Source: Pseudomonas sputi (GTDB lineage: Bacteria; Pseudomonadota; Gammaproteobacteria; Pseudomonadales; Pseudomonadaceae). From it: a DNA stretch of 64,000 nucleotides. The DNA lies in NCBI RefSeq assembly GCF_021603585.1, contig NZ_BQHI01000006.1, forward strand, positions 248,001 through 312,000, written 5' to 3'. The notes below the pieces were generated by a model, which saw only the letters and a program-made list of their open reading frames with translations, was not told the DNA's origin and did no database searches. Positions 9,329-18,248 of this stretch are shown piece after piece (within the stretch, counting starts at the first letter, position 1; every line of letters starts with the position of its first letter). The position numbers were made by a program, and so were the translations under genes.

Positions 9329-10686
9329 TTATCGTCGGCGCCGGCCCAGCGGGGATTCGCTGCGCCGAGACGTTGGTGAAGGCCGGCTTCAAACCGGTCC
9401 TGATCGATGAAAATCGCCGCGATGGTGGACAGATCTATCGGCGCCAACCCGAAGGTTTTACCCGCGACTACCGCGCGCTGTACGGCACTGAAGCGGCCAA
9501 GGCGCGCGACCTGCACGAGAGTTTCGAGCGCTTGCGCCCACACATCGATTACCGTCCCGACACGCTGGTGTGGAATCTGGTACCCAGGCAGTTGTGCTGC
9601 GTCAGTCAGGGGCAGCATACGACGGTGGACTACGACGCACTGATCCTGTGCACCGGCGCCACTGACCGTTTGATGCCCATTGAGGGCTGGCAGCTGGCGG
9701 GCACCTACAGCCTCGGCGGGGCGCAGATCGCGCTCAAGTCGCAGGCGGTTTCCATCGGACATCGCGTGGTGTTCATGGGCAGCGGTCCGCTGCTGTATCT
9801 GGTGGCCAGTCAGTATGTGAAGGCCGGCGCCAACGTTGCCGCGGTGCTTGATACATCGCCACTGCGCAAACGCATCGTCGCACTGCCGAAGATGCTCGCG
9901 CGGCCCGGGGTATTGTTCACCGGGATGAAACTGTTGGCCCAGTTATATCAGGCGAACATTCCGGTGCACCTGGGGATCAAGCCGGAGCAGATATCGGGAG
10001 ATGCCACCCGCGGTGTCAGCGGCGTGCGCGTGCGCTCAGCCAAAGGCGAAACCCTGGACATCGATTGCGATGCCGTGGCCCTGGGGTATCACTTGCGTCC
10101 GGAAACCCAGCTGGCCGATCTGGCCGGGTGTCGCATGCGTTTTGATGAGGCGTCCGGCCAGTGGTGGCTGGCGCTTGATGAAGAGGGCCGCACTTCGGTC
10201 AGCGGTGTGTATGCCGCCGGTGACGGCGCAAAGATTCGCGGTGCCGATGCGGCTGAACATGCCGGACGTCTGGTGGCGATGGCGCTGCTGGAGGATCAGC
10301 AACAACCGGTGGATGCCGGTTTGCGCGCGGAGCAACGGCGCGCATTGGCGGTGATGGATCAGTTCCGCCTCGGTCTGGCGCAGGCATTTCCCTGGCCCGC
10401 CGAACAGGCCGGAGCCTTGCCGGATTCGGCGGTCGTCTGTCGCTGCGAGATGATCAGCGCGGGCGAACTGCGCCGTACGGTCAGTGAAAAAGGCGCGTGT
10501 GAAGTCAATCGGGCCAAGGCCTTCAGTCGGGTCGGCATGGGCCGGTGCCAGGGCCGCTACTGCTCGCAGGCCGGCGCCGAAGTGATTGCCGCCGCGGCCG
10601 GCGTCAGTGTGCAACAGGTCGGCCGCCAACGCGGCCAGGCCCCCGTCAAACCGTTGCCGATGGTAATCATCGAGGAGCCGTCATGA
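9310..10686 (+). CDS. FAD/NAD(P)-dependent oxidoreductase, HcnB / opine-oxidase subunit A type
   Basis: A 458-residue flavoprotein with an N-terminal FAD motif (VVIVGAGPAG, residues 6-15), a second dinucleotide-binding region near residue 155 (VVFMGSGPLL), and a C-terminal cysteine-rich BFD-like segment (CRCEMIS, then GRCQGRYC). That architecture is the hallmark of the alpha subunit of opine oxidases and HcnB. It should accept electrons from the catalytic DAO-type subunit encoded next. It overlaps its neighbours on both sides, fitting one stoichiometric complex. Confidence 0.9.
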   Translation: MATARVVIVGAGPAGIRCAETLVKAGFKPVLIDENRRDGGQIYRRQPEGFTRDYRALYGTEAAKARDLHESFERLRPHIDYRPDTLVWNLVPRQLCCVSQGQHTTVDYDALILCTGATDRLMPIEGWQLAGTYSLGGAQIALKSQAVSIGHRVVFMGSGPLLYLVASQYVKAGANVAAVLDTSPLRKRIVALPKMLARPGVLFTGMKLLAQLYQANIPVHLGIKPEQISGDATRGVSGVRVRSAKGETLDIDCDAVALGYHLRPETQLADLAGCRMRFDEASGQWWLALDEEGRTSVSGVYAAGDGAKIRGADAAEHAGRLVAMALLEDQQQPVDAGLRAEQRRALAVMDQFRLGLAQAFPWPAEQAGALPDSAVVCRCEMISAGELRRTVSEKGACEVNRAKAFSRVGMGRCQGRYCSQAGAEVIAAAAGVSVQQVGRQRGQAPVKPLPMVIIEEPS

Positions 10687-11837
10687 ACCCGCAGAAAAGT
10701 GATGTATTGATTATCGGCGGCGGCATCATGGGCGCGGCGTCAGCGTTTTTTCTGCGCCAGCGCGGGCACTCCGTGACTCTGCTCGAGCGCGACCTGATTG
10801 GCCAATACGCCAGCGGCGTCAACTTCGGCAACGTACGGCGTCAGGGTCGTTATCTGGGGCAACTGGAATTGGCCAACCGTTCGTTTGCGCTGTGGCAGCG
10901 CTTGCCGGAGCTGATTGACGACGATCTGGAATTCATCGCCAGCGGCCACATGCGCGTGTGTTACCGCGAAGACGAAATTGCCGAGCTCGAGGCGTATGCC
11001 GCTGCACCGGAGGCGGCCCAACTGGATCTGCAGGTCTATCGCGGCGCTGAACTGCACCGGCGCTTTCCGTTTCTGGGGCCGGATGTGAAGGGGGGCTCCT
11101 ACGCACCGCACGACGGTCACGCCAACCCGCGTCTGGCAGCGCCGGCATTTGCCCGGGCGGCGCGGCGGATCGGTGCGCGTATCGAAGAACAGACCGAAGT
11201 GGCCCAAGTGCAGAAAACCGCAGGCGAGTTCAGCGTCACCACCACCGATGGCCGGCAATATCGCGCCGCACAACTGCTGATCACCGCCGGTGCCTGGGGA
11301 GAGAAACTGTCCGCGCAATTCGGCGAACCGGTACCGCTGGACACCCATGGCCCGCAGATGGCGGTGACGGAACCGGTGCCGTACGCCTTGCCGACGGTGA
11401 TTGGCGTGTTCACCAAAATCCCTGAAGAAGTCATTTATTTCCGGCAGATTCCGCGCGGCAACATCATCATTGGCGGCGGCTATCGCAGCAAACCGGACAT
11501 GGTCAATCGCCGCGCCTATGTCGAGCCGCGCAGCATTCTCAACCAGATCCGGCAAATGCGCCGACTGCTGCCGGGCGTCGGCAATTTGAACATCATTCGG
11601 GTCTGGAGCGGCATCGAAAGCTATCTGCCGGATTCGCTGCCGATCATGGGGCCAAGCGGTACGGTCGATGGCCTGTATTACGCGTTCGGCTTCTGTGGCC
11701 ATGGCTTCCAGTTGGGGCCGGGCGTCGGTGATGTCATGGCTGAGTTGATCAGCACCGGCAGCACCTCCACGTTGATTGAATCCTTTTCCATACGCCGGTT
11801 CGCCCCCTTGGCCGAGCAACGGAGCAAAGCCTCATGA
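10683..11837 (+). CDS. FAD-dependent oxidoreductase, HcnC / opine-oxidase subunit B type
   Basis: A 384-residue DAO-fold flavoprotein with the FAD motif VLIIGGGIMG at residues 8-17, Glu35, and the C-terminal FAD loop FGFCGHGFQLGP near 340. This is the catalytic subunit of the three-part dehydrogenase and would oxidise an N-substituted amino acid at the C-N bond. The start overlaps the previous stop (ATGA) and its stop overlaps the next start, so the complex is coupled to the deacylase gene. Glycine, sarcosine, opine or D-hydroxyproline-type substrates are all possible for the family. Confidence 0.9.
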   Translation: MNPQKSDVLIIGGGIMGAASAFFLRQRGHSVTLLERDLIGQYASGVNFGNVRRQGRYLGQLELANRSFALWQRLPELIDDDLEFIASGHMRVCYREDEIAELEAYAAAPEAAQLDLQVYRGAELHRRFPFLGPDVKGGSYAPHDGHANPRLAAPAFARAARRIGARIEEQTEVAQVQKTAGEFSVTTTDGRQYRAAQLLITAGAWGEKLSAQFGEPVPLDTHGPQMAVTEPVPYALPTVIGVFTKIPEEVIYFRQIPRGNIIIGGGYRSKPDMVNRRAYVEPRSILNQIRQMRRLLPGVGNLNIIRVWSGIESYLPDSLPIMGPSGTVDGLYYAFGFCGHGFQLGPGVGDVMAELISTGSTSTLIESFSIRRFAPLAEQRSKAS

Positions 11838-12991
11838 AACCCCGTGTACTGGAAATTCTCAAACGATTGATTGCGTTCGATACCGTGTCGTCGGAATCGA
11901 ACATGGCGTTGATCGAGTACGTTCGCGAGCTGCTGCTGAGCAAGGGCATCGAGTCGCTGATCGTCAAGGACGAAAGCGGCAAGAAGGCCAATCTGTTTGC
12001 CAGTACCGGTCCGAAAGACCAACCGGGCATTCTGCTGTCCGGACACACCGACGTGGTGCCAGCAGCGGGGCAGGCGTGGACGGTTCCACCGTTTCAGGTG
12101 ACGGAGCAGAACGGGCGGATTTACGGGCGCGGCAGTTGCGACATGAAAGGCTTTATCGCGCTGGCCATCGACGCGATGCTTGACGCTGCTGAACATTCCC
12201 TCAGCCGTCCGCTGCAGCTGGCGCTGTCACACGACGAGGAAATCGGCTGCGTTGGCGTGCGGCGTTTGCTCGATGTGCTGCATCTGGCGCCGGTGCGGCC
12301 GTTCCTGTGCCTGATCGGCGAACCGACCAACATGCAGTTTGTGCTGGGGCACAAGGGCAAGGGCTCGTACCGCACCTATTGTCGGGGGCTGGAGGCGCAT
12401 TCTTCGCTGGCGCCGCGCTCGGTCAACGCGATCCACGTGGCCTGCGATTTCATTGCAGCGTTGCGTGAATCCCAGCGCCAACTGCAGGAGCAGGGCGCCC
12501 GGGATGCCGATTACGACGTGCCTTACACCACCGTGCACGTCGGCCAGATCGGCGGTGGCCGGGCGCTGAATATCGTGCCGAACCTGTGCACGGTGGATTT
12601 TGAAGTGCGCAATTTGCCGGCCGATGATCTGGAACAGATCCTCGCGCAGATGCAGGCGCGTGCCGAGGTGATCGTGCGCGAGGCGCAGAAGCTCTCGAGC
12701 GTGGCGGCCATCGAGATTGAAACGGTCAACGTCTATCCCGGACTGGACACCCATCCGAGCGTCGAAGCGGTACGGTTCCTGAAAAATTTCGCGGCGCCGG
12801 ATACTGCGACGTCCAAGGTTTCGTTCGGTACGGAGGGCGGGTTGTTCAAGCAGCGTCTGGATGTGCCGGTGGTTGTCTGTGGGCCTGGTTCGATCGAACA
12901 GGCGCACAAGCCCGACGAGTTTATCGAGATCAGCCAGATGGAAGCGGGGGAGCGCTTTCTGGATGGCCTGCTCGGTTCGCTGAAGCGATAG
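11834..12991 (+). CDS. Acetylornithine deacetylase (ArgE)-like M20 peptidase
   Basis: A 385-residue metallohydrolase of the M20 family. Visible zinc-site residues are His71 and Asp73 (SGHTDVVP), Asp103 (CDMKG) and the Glu135-Glu136 pair (HDEEIG). The family removes an acyl group from the amine of amino acids such as N-acetylornithine. Inside this operon it is more likely a catabolic deacylase that trims the imported compound than a biosynthetic ArgE. It is coupled to the oxidase genes by an ATGA overlap and is the last gene of the tightly packed block. Confidence 0.9.
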   Translation: MKPRVLEILKRLIAFDTVSSESNMALIEYVRELLLSKGIESLIVKDESGKKANLFASTGPKDQPGILLSGHTDVVPAAGQAWTVPPFQVTEQNGRIYGRGSCDMKGFIALAIDAMLDAAEHSLSRPLQLALSHDEEIGCVGVRRLLDVLHLAPVRPFLCLIGEPTNMQFVLGHKGKGSYRTYCRGLEAHSSLAPRSVNAIHVACDFIAALRESQRQLQEQGARDADYDVPYTTVHVGQIGGGRALNIVPNLCTVDFEVRNLPADDLEQILAQMQARAEVIVREAQKLSSVAAIEIETVNVYPGLDTHPSVEAVRFLKNFAAPDTATSKVSFGTEGGLFKQRLDVPVVVCGPGSIEQAHKPDEFIEISQMEAGERFLDGLLGSLKR

Positions 12992-12993
12992 AA

Positions 12994-13011
12994 AACAGCA
13001 GTTCTGCTGTT
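12994..13011. promoter_or_regulatory. Perfect palindrome after the deacetylase gene
   Basis: AACAGCAG-TT-CTGCTGTT, an 8+2+8 perfect inverted repeat, starts two bases after the stop of the ArgE-like gene and 104 bases before the aldehyde dehydrogenase. The loop would be tight and no T-run follows, so an operator or an RNA-stability hairpin is possible. A second short repeat, AGTCT-CCCT-AGACT, lies at 13073-13086. Confidence 0.35.
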
Positions 13012-13114
13012 CCACCGCCAATTTCAGCAGCCGACACTGTCCGCTACGCGCTTTCAGCATCCTTATCCGTCGAGTCTCCCTAGACTGGAAGCTGTCTCGG
13101 ATCAGGACTCGACC

Positions 13115-14572
13115 ATGCTCAAGAACCGTTTGAAAGACCCCGGTCTTCTCGCAGAACTCGCTTATGTGAACGGCCAGTGGATCGGCGCCGATGACCGCGC
13201 GACCCTGGATGTCGTCGACCCGGCCAGCGGCGAATTGATCGGCCGCGTGCCCGCCATGCAAGGCGTGGAAACCCGACGCGCCATCGACGCCGCCGAACAG
13301 GCCTGGCCCGCCTGGCGGGCACGACCGGCCGCCGAACGTGCGGCGCTGCTGGAGCGCTGGTATCAGGCGATGATCGACAACCTCGACGATCTGGCGCTGA
13401 TCATGACCTGCGAACAAGGTAAGCCGCTGAATGAAGCCAAAGGTGAAATCCGCTACGGCGCGGGTTTCGTCAAATGGTTTGCCGAAGAAGCTCGGCGGAT
13501 TTACGGCGAAACCATGCCGGCGCCCAGCGGCGACCGCCGACTGTTGACCCTCAAGCAACCGGTGGGTGTCTGCGCGGCGATCACGCCCTGGAACTTCCCC
13601 AACGCAATGATTACCCGCAAGTGTGCACCGGCCCTGGCGGCGGGGTGCCCGATCATCGTCAAACCATCGGATCTGACGCCGCTGTCAGCCCTCGCATTGG
13701 CGGTGTTGGCTGAGCGCGTCGGCATTCCGGCCGGGGTGTTCAATGTGCTGACCGGCATGCCCGCCGGGATTGGCGAAGAGCTGACCGGCAACCCGACGGT
13801 GCGCAAGATTTCCTTCACCGGTTCCACTGCGGTGGGCCGTTTGCTGATGCGCCAAAGCGCCGAACACATCAAGCGATTGAGCCTGGAGCTCGGCGGCAAC
13901 GCACCGTTCATTGTGTTTGACGACGCTGATCTTGAGCAGGCGATTACCGGGATCATGCTGAGCAAGTTTCGCAACGCCGGGCAGACCTGCGTCTGCGCCA
14001 ACCGGATTCTGGTGCAGGACGGCATTTACCCGCGTTTTGCCCAGCGTCTGGTCGAGGAGGTCGGCAAACTCAAGGTCGGCAATGGCCTGCAGGACAACGT
14101 GACCATCGGCCCGCTGATCAACAAGGCGGCCGTGAGCAAGGTGGCCCGACACATCAATGATGCCTTGAGCCAGGGTGCGCAACTGCTTTGCGGCGGCGTT
14201 CCCGAGGGCGACAGTCAATTTGTGCAACCGACGGTGCTTGGTGATGCCCACGCCGGCATGCTCCTGGCCAACGAAGAAACCTTCGGCCCGGTCGCGCCGC
14301 TGATGCGGTTCACCGACGAAGCCGAAGCCTTGGCCCTGGCCAACGCCACGCCGTTTGGCCTCGGCGCTTATTACTTCACTCAAGACTTGCGTCGCTCATG
14401 GCGTTTCGGCGAAGCGCTGGAATTCGGCATGGTCGGCCTCAACACCGGAATCATCTCCATGGAAGTCGCGCCGTTCGGCGGCATCAAACAATCGGGCCTG
14501 GGCCGTGAAGGCAGCAAATACGGTCTCGACGAATACCTTGAAGTCAAAGCCTTCCACATCGGCGGCTTGTAA
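13115..14572 (+). CDS. NAD(P)-dependent succinate-semialdehyde dehydrogenase (GabD-like)
   Basis: A 485-residue aldehyde dehydrogenase with catalytic Cys292 (GQTCVCANR) and general base Glu258 (LELGG), both in the usual places, and the GabD-like stretch FSFTGSTAVGR-type loop. It would oxidise succinate semialdehyde or a related omega-oxo acid to the acid. A 123-base gap with short inverted repeats separates it from the preceding gene, so it may have its own promoter as well as read-through. Together with the GABA-type aminotransferase at 16.9 kb it points to a C4/C5 amino-acid-like intermediate. Confidence 0.92.
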   Translation: MLKNRLKDPGLLAELAYVNGQWIGADDRATLDVVDPASGELIGRVPAMQGVETRRAIDAAEQAWPAWRARPAAERAALLERWYQAMIDNLDDLALIMTCEQGKPLNEAKGEIRYGAGFVKWFAEEARRIYGETMPAPSGDRRLLTLKQPVGVCAAITPWNFPNAMITRKCAPALAAGCPIIVKPSDLTPLSALALAVLAERVGIPAGVFNVLTGMPAGIGEELTGNPTVRKISFTGSTAVGRLLMRQSAEHIKRLSLELGGNAPFIVFDDADLEQAITGIMLSKFRNAGQTCVCANRILVQDGIYPRFAQRLVEEVGKLKVGNGLQDNVTIGPLINKAAVSKVARHINDALSQGAQLLCGGVPEGDSQFVQPTVLGDAHAGMLLANEETFGPVAPLMRFTDEAEALALANATPFGLGAYYFTQDLRRSWRFGEALEFGMVGLNTGIISMEVAPFGGIKQSGLGREGSKYGLDEYLEVKAFHIGGL

Positions 14573-14599
14573 CTTCACAACAACGGGGAGCCACAACTG

Positions 14600-15679
14600 A
14601 TGAGCAAGGTCTTCAAGATCGCCGCGATTGCCGGCGACGGGATTGGCAAGGAAGTGCTGCCCGAGGGGCTGCGGGTCCTGGAGCAGGCCGCGAAGAAATG
14701 GCAGCTGGACTTGAGCATTGAAGTGCTCGACTGGGCGCATTGCGATTATTACCTGGAACACGGGCAGATGATGCCCGAGGACTGGTTTGAACAGCTCAAG
14801 GATTTCGACGCGATTTACTTCGGCGCCGTGGGCTGGCCGGAGAAAGTGCCGGATCATATTTCCTTGTGGGGGTCGCTGCTGAAATTCCGTCGCGACTTCG
14901 ACCAGTACGTGAATATCCGCCCGGTGCGTTTGTTCCCCGGGGTGCCATGCCCGTTGGCCGGACGCGAACCGGGGGATATCGATTTCGTGGTGATTCGCGA
15001 GAACACCGAAGGCGAGTATTCATCGGTCGGCGGCAAGATGTTTGAAGGCACCGAGCATGAGTTCGTGCTGCAGGAATCGATCTTCACCCGCCGGGGTGTC
15101 GACCGGATTCTCAAGTTTGCCTTCGACCTGGCCCAGACCCGGCCACGCAAGCGGTTGACCGCAGCAACCAAGTCCAACGGCATTTCGATCAGCATGCCTT
15201 ATTGGGACGAGCGCACTGCGCTGATGGCCGCGCAGTACCCGCAGGTGACGTGGGACAAGCAGCACATCGATATCTTGTGCGCGCGGTTCGTACTGCAACC
15301 GGATCGGTTCGATGTGGTGGTGGCGTCGAACCTGTTCGGCGACATCCTCTCCGATCTGGGGCCGGCGTGTGCCGGAACCATCGGGATTGCGCCGTCGGCC
15401 AACCTTGATCCGCAGCGACGCTTTCCGTCGCTGTTCGAGCCGGTCCATGGTTCGGCGCCGGACATCTATGGGCAGAACATCGCCAACCCGATTGCGATGA
15501 TCTGGTCCGGGGCGCTGATGCTCGATTTCCTGGGCAACGGTGATGAGCGTTATCGTGCAGCACACGATGGGATCCTGCAGGCGATCGAGCGGGTGATCGC
15601 CGAGGGCCCGATCACCCCGGACCTGGGCGGGAAGGGCTCGACCCAGGATGTTGGCAGGGCCATCGCCGAATTCCTCTGA
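14600..15679 (+). CDS. Tartrate dehydrogenase/decarboxylase or D-malate dehydrogenase
   Basis: A 359-residue beta-decarboxylating dehydrogenase of the isocitrate/isopropylmalate family, with length and start (IAAIAGDGIGKEVLPEG) typical of Pseudomonas tartrate dehydrogenase. The NAD-binding and metal-site region VVASNLFGDILSDLGPA is present. It oxidises and may decarboxylate tartrate or D-malate with NAD+. An acGGGGAGcc ribosome site precedes it, and it lies 27 bases after the aldehyde dehydrogenase. It closes the forward operon; a strong bidirectional hairpin follows. Confidence 0.9.
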   Translation: MSKVFKIAAIAGDGIGKEVLPEGLRVLEQAAKKWQLDLSIEVLDWAHCDYYLEHGQMMPEDWFEQLKDFDAIYFGAVGWPEKVPDHISLWGSLLKFRRDFDQYVNIRPVRLFPGVPCPLAGREPGDIDFVVIRENTEGEYSSVGGKMFEGTEHEFVLQESIFTRRGVDRILKFAFDLAQTRPRKRLTAATKSNGISISMPYWDERTALMAAQYPQVTWDKQHIDILCARFVLQPDRFDVVVASNLFGDILSDLGPACAGTIGIAPSANLDPQRRFPSLFEPVHGSAPDIYGQNIANPIAMIWSGALMLDFLGNGDERYRAAHDGILQAIERVIAEGPITPDLGGKGSTQDVGRAIAEFL

Positions 15680-15690
15680 AGCATCGTCAT

Positions 15691-15726
15691 CCTCTGCATG
15701 AGTGAGCCTGCTCGCTCATGCAGAGG
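15691..15726. terminator. Bidirectional hairpin between convergent genes
   Basis: CCTCTGCATGAG and its exact complement CTCATGCAGAGG form a 12-base stem between the convergent tartrate dehydrogenase and reductase genes. T-runs are short, but position and strength fit a shared terminator. Confidence 0.7.
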
Positions 15727-15733
15727 GTCTGAA

Positions 15734-16660
15734 TCAGTAGCCCTTGTTGCGGTCGATCTGACCGTTCATGGGCTCGCCGCGTTCGAAGCGGCGGATGTTC
15801 TCCAGCAGGACAGCAAATGCGCTTTCCGGCTGGGTCATTGCCGCGATATGCGGCGTCAGCAGAATCTGCGGGTGGCCCCAGAAAGGATGATCCGCCGGCG
15901 CCGGTTCGTTCAGCACCACATCCAGCACCGCGCCGCTGAGTTGCCCGCTGTCCAGCGCCTCGAGCAGGTCCTCTTCCACCAGATGCCCACCGCGCCCCAT
16001 GTTGATCAGTGCCGCGCCACGCGGCAATTGGCGAAAAAACTCACGGTCGAGAATGCCACGGGTCTGCTCGGTCAGCGGCAATACGCACATCACAATGTCG
16101 CACTGGCTCAGAAACGCCGGCAGTTGCTCGCGACCGGCAAAACACTCGACGCCGGCAATCCGATGCACACTGCGCGCCCACCCCTTGAGGGCAAAGCCCA
16201 GGGGCTGCAAGGTGGCGAGAATCTGCTGCGCCTGAGTACCGAGGCCCATTACCCCCACCCGACGCTGATGCGCCGGCTGCAACAGGTGCGCCTGCCAACA
16301 CCGCGCCATCTGCTGCTGGCGATAGCGCAACATGTCCCGGTGCAAAGCGAGCACGGCAAAACTGGCGTACTCGCACATGCCTTGGGTGATCCCGGGATCG
16401 AGCAGACGCACCACCGGAAGACTCGGCGGGATACGGCTCAGATCCAGTTGATCGACGCCGGCCGACAACGCAAACAACACCTGTAGATTTGGCAGCAACG
16501 TCTGCAGATCCTCCGGCGCCTGCCACGCCGCCAAGTACTTGATGTCTGTGGGATCGCCGATGTCCGGCCAGGCGCGCCATTCGATATCCGGGGCATGTTC
16601 GGCGAACAGCGCTTTCCACTGTTCGCCGCGCACGGGGTCAGCTTTGTAGAGCAGGGCCAT
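15734..16660 (-). CDS. ghrA: Glyoxylate/hydroxypyruvate reductase A (GhrA-like)
   Basis: A 308-residue D-2-hydroxyacid dehydrogenase. The NAD(P)-binding part includes GVMGLGTQAQQIL near residue 140, and the RG...AALINMGRGGHLVE segment near 230 follows; both are typical of GhrA. It would reduce glyoxylate or hydroxypyruvate using NADPH. The ATG at 16660 has AGGA seven bases upstream. It is convergent with the catabolic operon. Glyoxylate is a plausible product if the opine-oxidase-type enzyme cleaves an N-carboxymethyl amine, so its presence here may be meaningful; that link is inference. Confidence 0.88.
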   Translation of the reverse strand: MALLYKADPVRGEQWKALFAEHAPDIEWRAWPDIGDPTDIKYLAAWQAPEDLQTLLPNLQVLFALSAGVDQLDLSRIPPSLPVVRLLDPGITQGMCEYASFAVLALHRDMLRYRQQQMARCWQAHLLQPAHQRRVGVMGLGTQAQQILATLQPLGFALKGWARSVHRIAGVECFAGREQLPAFLSQCDIVMCVLPLTEQTRGILDREFFRQLPRGAALINMGRGGHLVEEDLLEALDSGQLSGAVLDVVLNEPAPADHPFWGHPQILLTPHIAAMTQPESAFAVLLENIRRFERGEPMNGQIDRNKGY

Positions 16661-16771
16661 GGTCAATTCCTGAGGAGGTTGAAGGTGCTCCCATCATCGC
16701 CCAACGCTAGAGCAGGATCTGTCGAAAGCAGCGCTGCGAACACTGCGCGCCACGTCATATACGCACGCGCC

Positions 16772-16803
16772 CGGCAGATTCGGCGGCCTGAAGGAATCTG
16801 CCG
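16772..16803. promoter_or_regulatory. Inverted repeat CGGCAGATTC...GAATCTGCCG
   Basis: A perfect 10-base inverted repeat with a 12-base spacer in the divergent region upstream of the aminotransferase. The same decamer occurs singly at 1107-1116 upstream of the catabolic operon. It looks like a dimer operator; the Lrp/AsnC gene at 19.0 kb is a candidate regulator, by proximity only. Confidence 0.5.
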
Positions 16804-16946
16804 TTTTGCAGGGTGAAAACAGTCGATCCGGATTTCTCAGGCACCAAGTTCGGCGTAGTTCGTTTCGCGCAAGCCTTAATCTTAAGACCCTCTGTAACCA
16901 CCTCCTGCATTCACTCCGGGCTGCCGGACTCACGAAGGGAAATGCC

Positions 16947-18239
16947 ATGAACAGCCAAGTCGACCAAACGCCTCATTTACTCCGTCAGCGTGATCAGTTC
17001 GTGCCACGCGGACTCGTCACCGCTCATCCACTGGTGATTGATCGCGCCCAAGGGGCTGAATTGTGGGACGTGGACGGCCAGCGTTATCTGGACTTCGTCG
17101 GCGGCATCGGCGTGCTGAACATCGGCCATAACCATCCCAAAGTGGTTGCAGCGGTGCAGGCACAATTGCATAAGGTCTCGCACGCCTGCTTCCAGGTGGT
17201 GGCCTATAAGCCGTATCTGGATCTGGCCCAGCGGTTGTGCGAAATGATAGGTGGCGAGGAACACTACAAAGCGGCGTTCTTCACCTCCGGGGCTGAAGCC
17301 GTGGAGAACGCGGTCAAAATCGCGCGCGCTCACACCAACCGCTCTGCGGTGATCTCCTTTCGCGGTGGTTTCCATGGGCGCACCTTGCTCGGCACCACAC
17401 TGACCGGCATGAGCCAGCCCTACAAACAGAACTTCGGACCCTTCGCGCCGGAGGTGTTTCACACGCCCTATCCAAATGCCTATCGCGGCGTCACCAGTGA
17501 GATGGCGCTCAAGGCGCTGGACGAGTTGCTCGCCACTCAGGTTGCGCCGGAGCGGGTTGCGGCGATCATCATTGAACCTGTGCAGGGCGACGGTGGTTTC
17601 CTTGCGGCGCCGGCACAATTCCTCCAGGCATTGCGCGAGTTGACCCACAAGCACGGCATCGTGCTGATCCTCGATGAAATCCAGACCGGATTCGGCCGCA
17701 CCGGCAAGTGGTTCGGTTTCCAGCACGCCGGCATCCAGCCTGACCTGGTCACCGTCGCCAAGAGCCTGGCCGGGGGGCTGCCGTTATCGGGCGTGGTCGG
17801 CAAAGCCGAAATCATGGATTCGCCATTGCCCGGAGGCCTCGGCGGCACCTATGGCGGCAACGCACTGTCCTGCGCAGCGGCTCTGGCGGTAATCGAGGCT
17901 TATGAAGAAGAGAAACTGCTCGAACGCGGCGATGCATTGGGCAAGCGCCTGCGTGAAGGTTTGCTGCAGTTGCAGCGCCGTCACCCGCAGATCGGTGACG
18001 TACGCGGCACCGGTTTTATGCTGGCCATCGAGCTGATCAAAAACGATGAAGCGCGCTCCCCGGACGCTGATCTGAACCAGCGTGTGATCGATGAAGCGCG
18101 CAAGGGTGGCTTGCTGGTGATCAAGTGCGGCGTCTATCGCAACGTCTTGCGCTTCCTCGCGCCACTGGTGACGACCGAAGCGCAGATCGATGAAGCGTTG
18201 CAGATTCTGCAGGCTGCATTGGCACGGGTATTGAACTGA
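16947..18239 (+). CDS. 4-aminobutyrate-type aminotransferase (class III PLP enzyme)
   Basis: A 430-residue class III aminotransferase. Lys272 in VAKSLAGGLPLSG is the expected PLP lysine, Asp243 in LDEIQTG contacts the cofactor nitrogen, and FTSGAEAVENAVKIAR is the family motif. Best fit is GABA/5-aminovalerate:2-oxoglutarate aminotransferase. The ATG at 16947 has AAGGGA upstream. A paired aldehyde dehydrogenase (13.1 kb or 19.6 kb) would oxidise the semialdehyde it makes. A strong terminator follows the stop. Confidence 0.93.
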   Translation: MNSQVDQTPHLLRQRDQFVPRGLVTAHPLVIDRAQGAELWDVDGQRYLDFVGGIGVLNIGHNHPKVVAAVQAQLHKVSHACFQVVAYKPYLDLAQRLCEMIGGEEHYKAAFFTSGAEAVENAVKIARAHTNRSAVISFRGGFHGRTLLGTTLTGMSQPYKQNFGPFAPEVFHTPYPNAYRGVTSEMALKALDELLATQVAPERVAAIIIEPVQGDGGFLAAPAQFLQALRELTHKHGIVLILDEIQTGFGRTGKWFGFQHAGIQPDLVTVAKSLAGGLPLSGVVGKAEIMDSPLPGGLGGTYGGNALSCAAALAVIEAYEEEKLLERGDALGKRLREGLLQLQRRHPQIGDVRGTGFMLAIELIKNDEARSPDADLNQRVIDEARKGGLLVIKCGVYRNVLRFLAPLVTTEAQIDEALQILQAALARVLN

Positions 18240-18248
18240 TGTCCGCCG

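Noticed and set aside
9020-11837. Hydrogen cyanide synthase hcnABC
   Set aside because: The subunit architecture is shared with opine oxidases and other amine dehydrogenases. Embedding in an importer operon with a deacylase argues against cyanide production.
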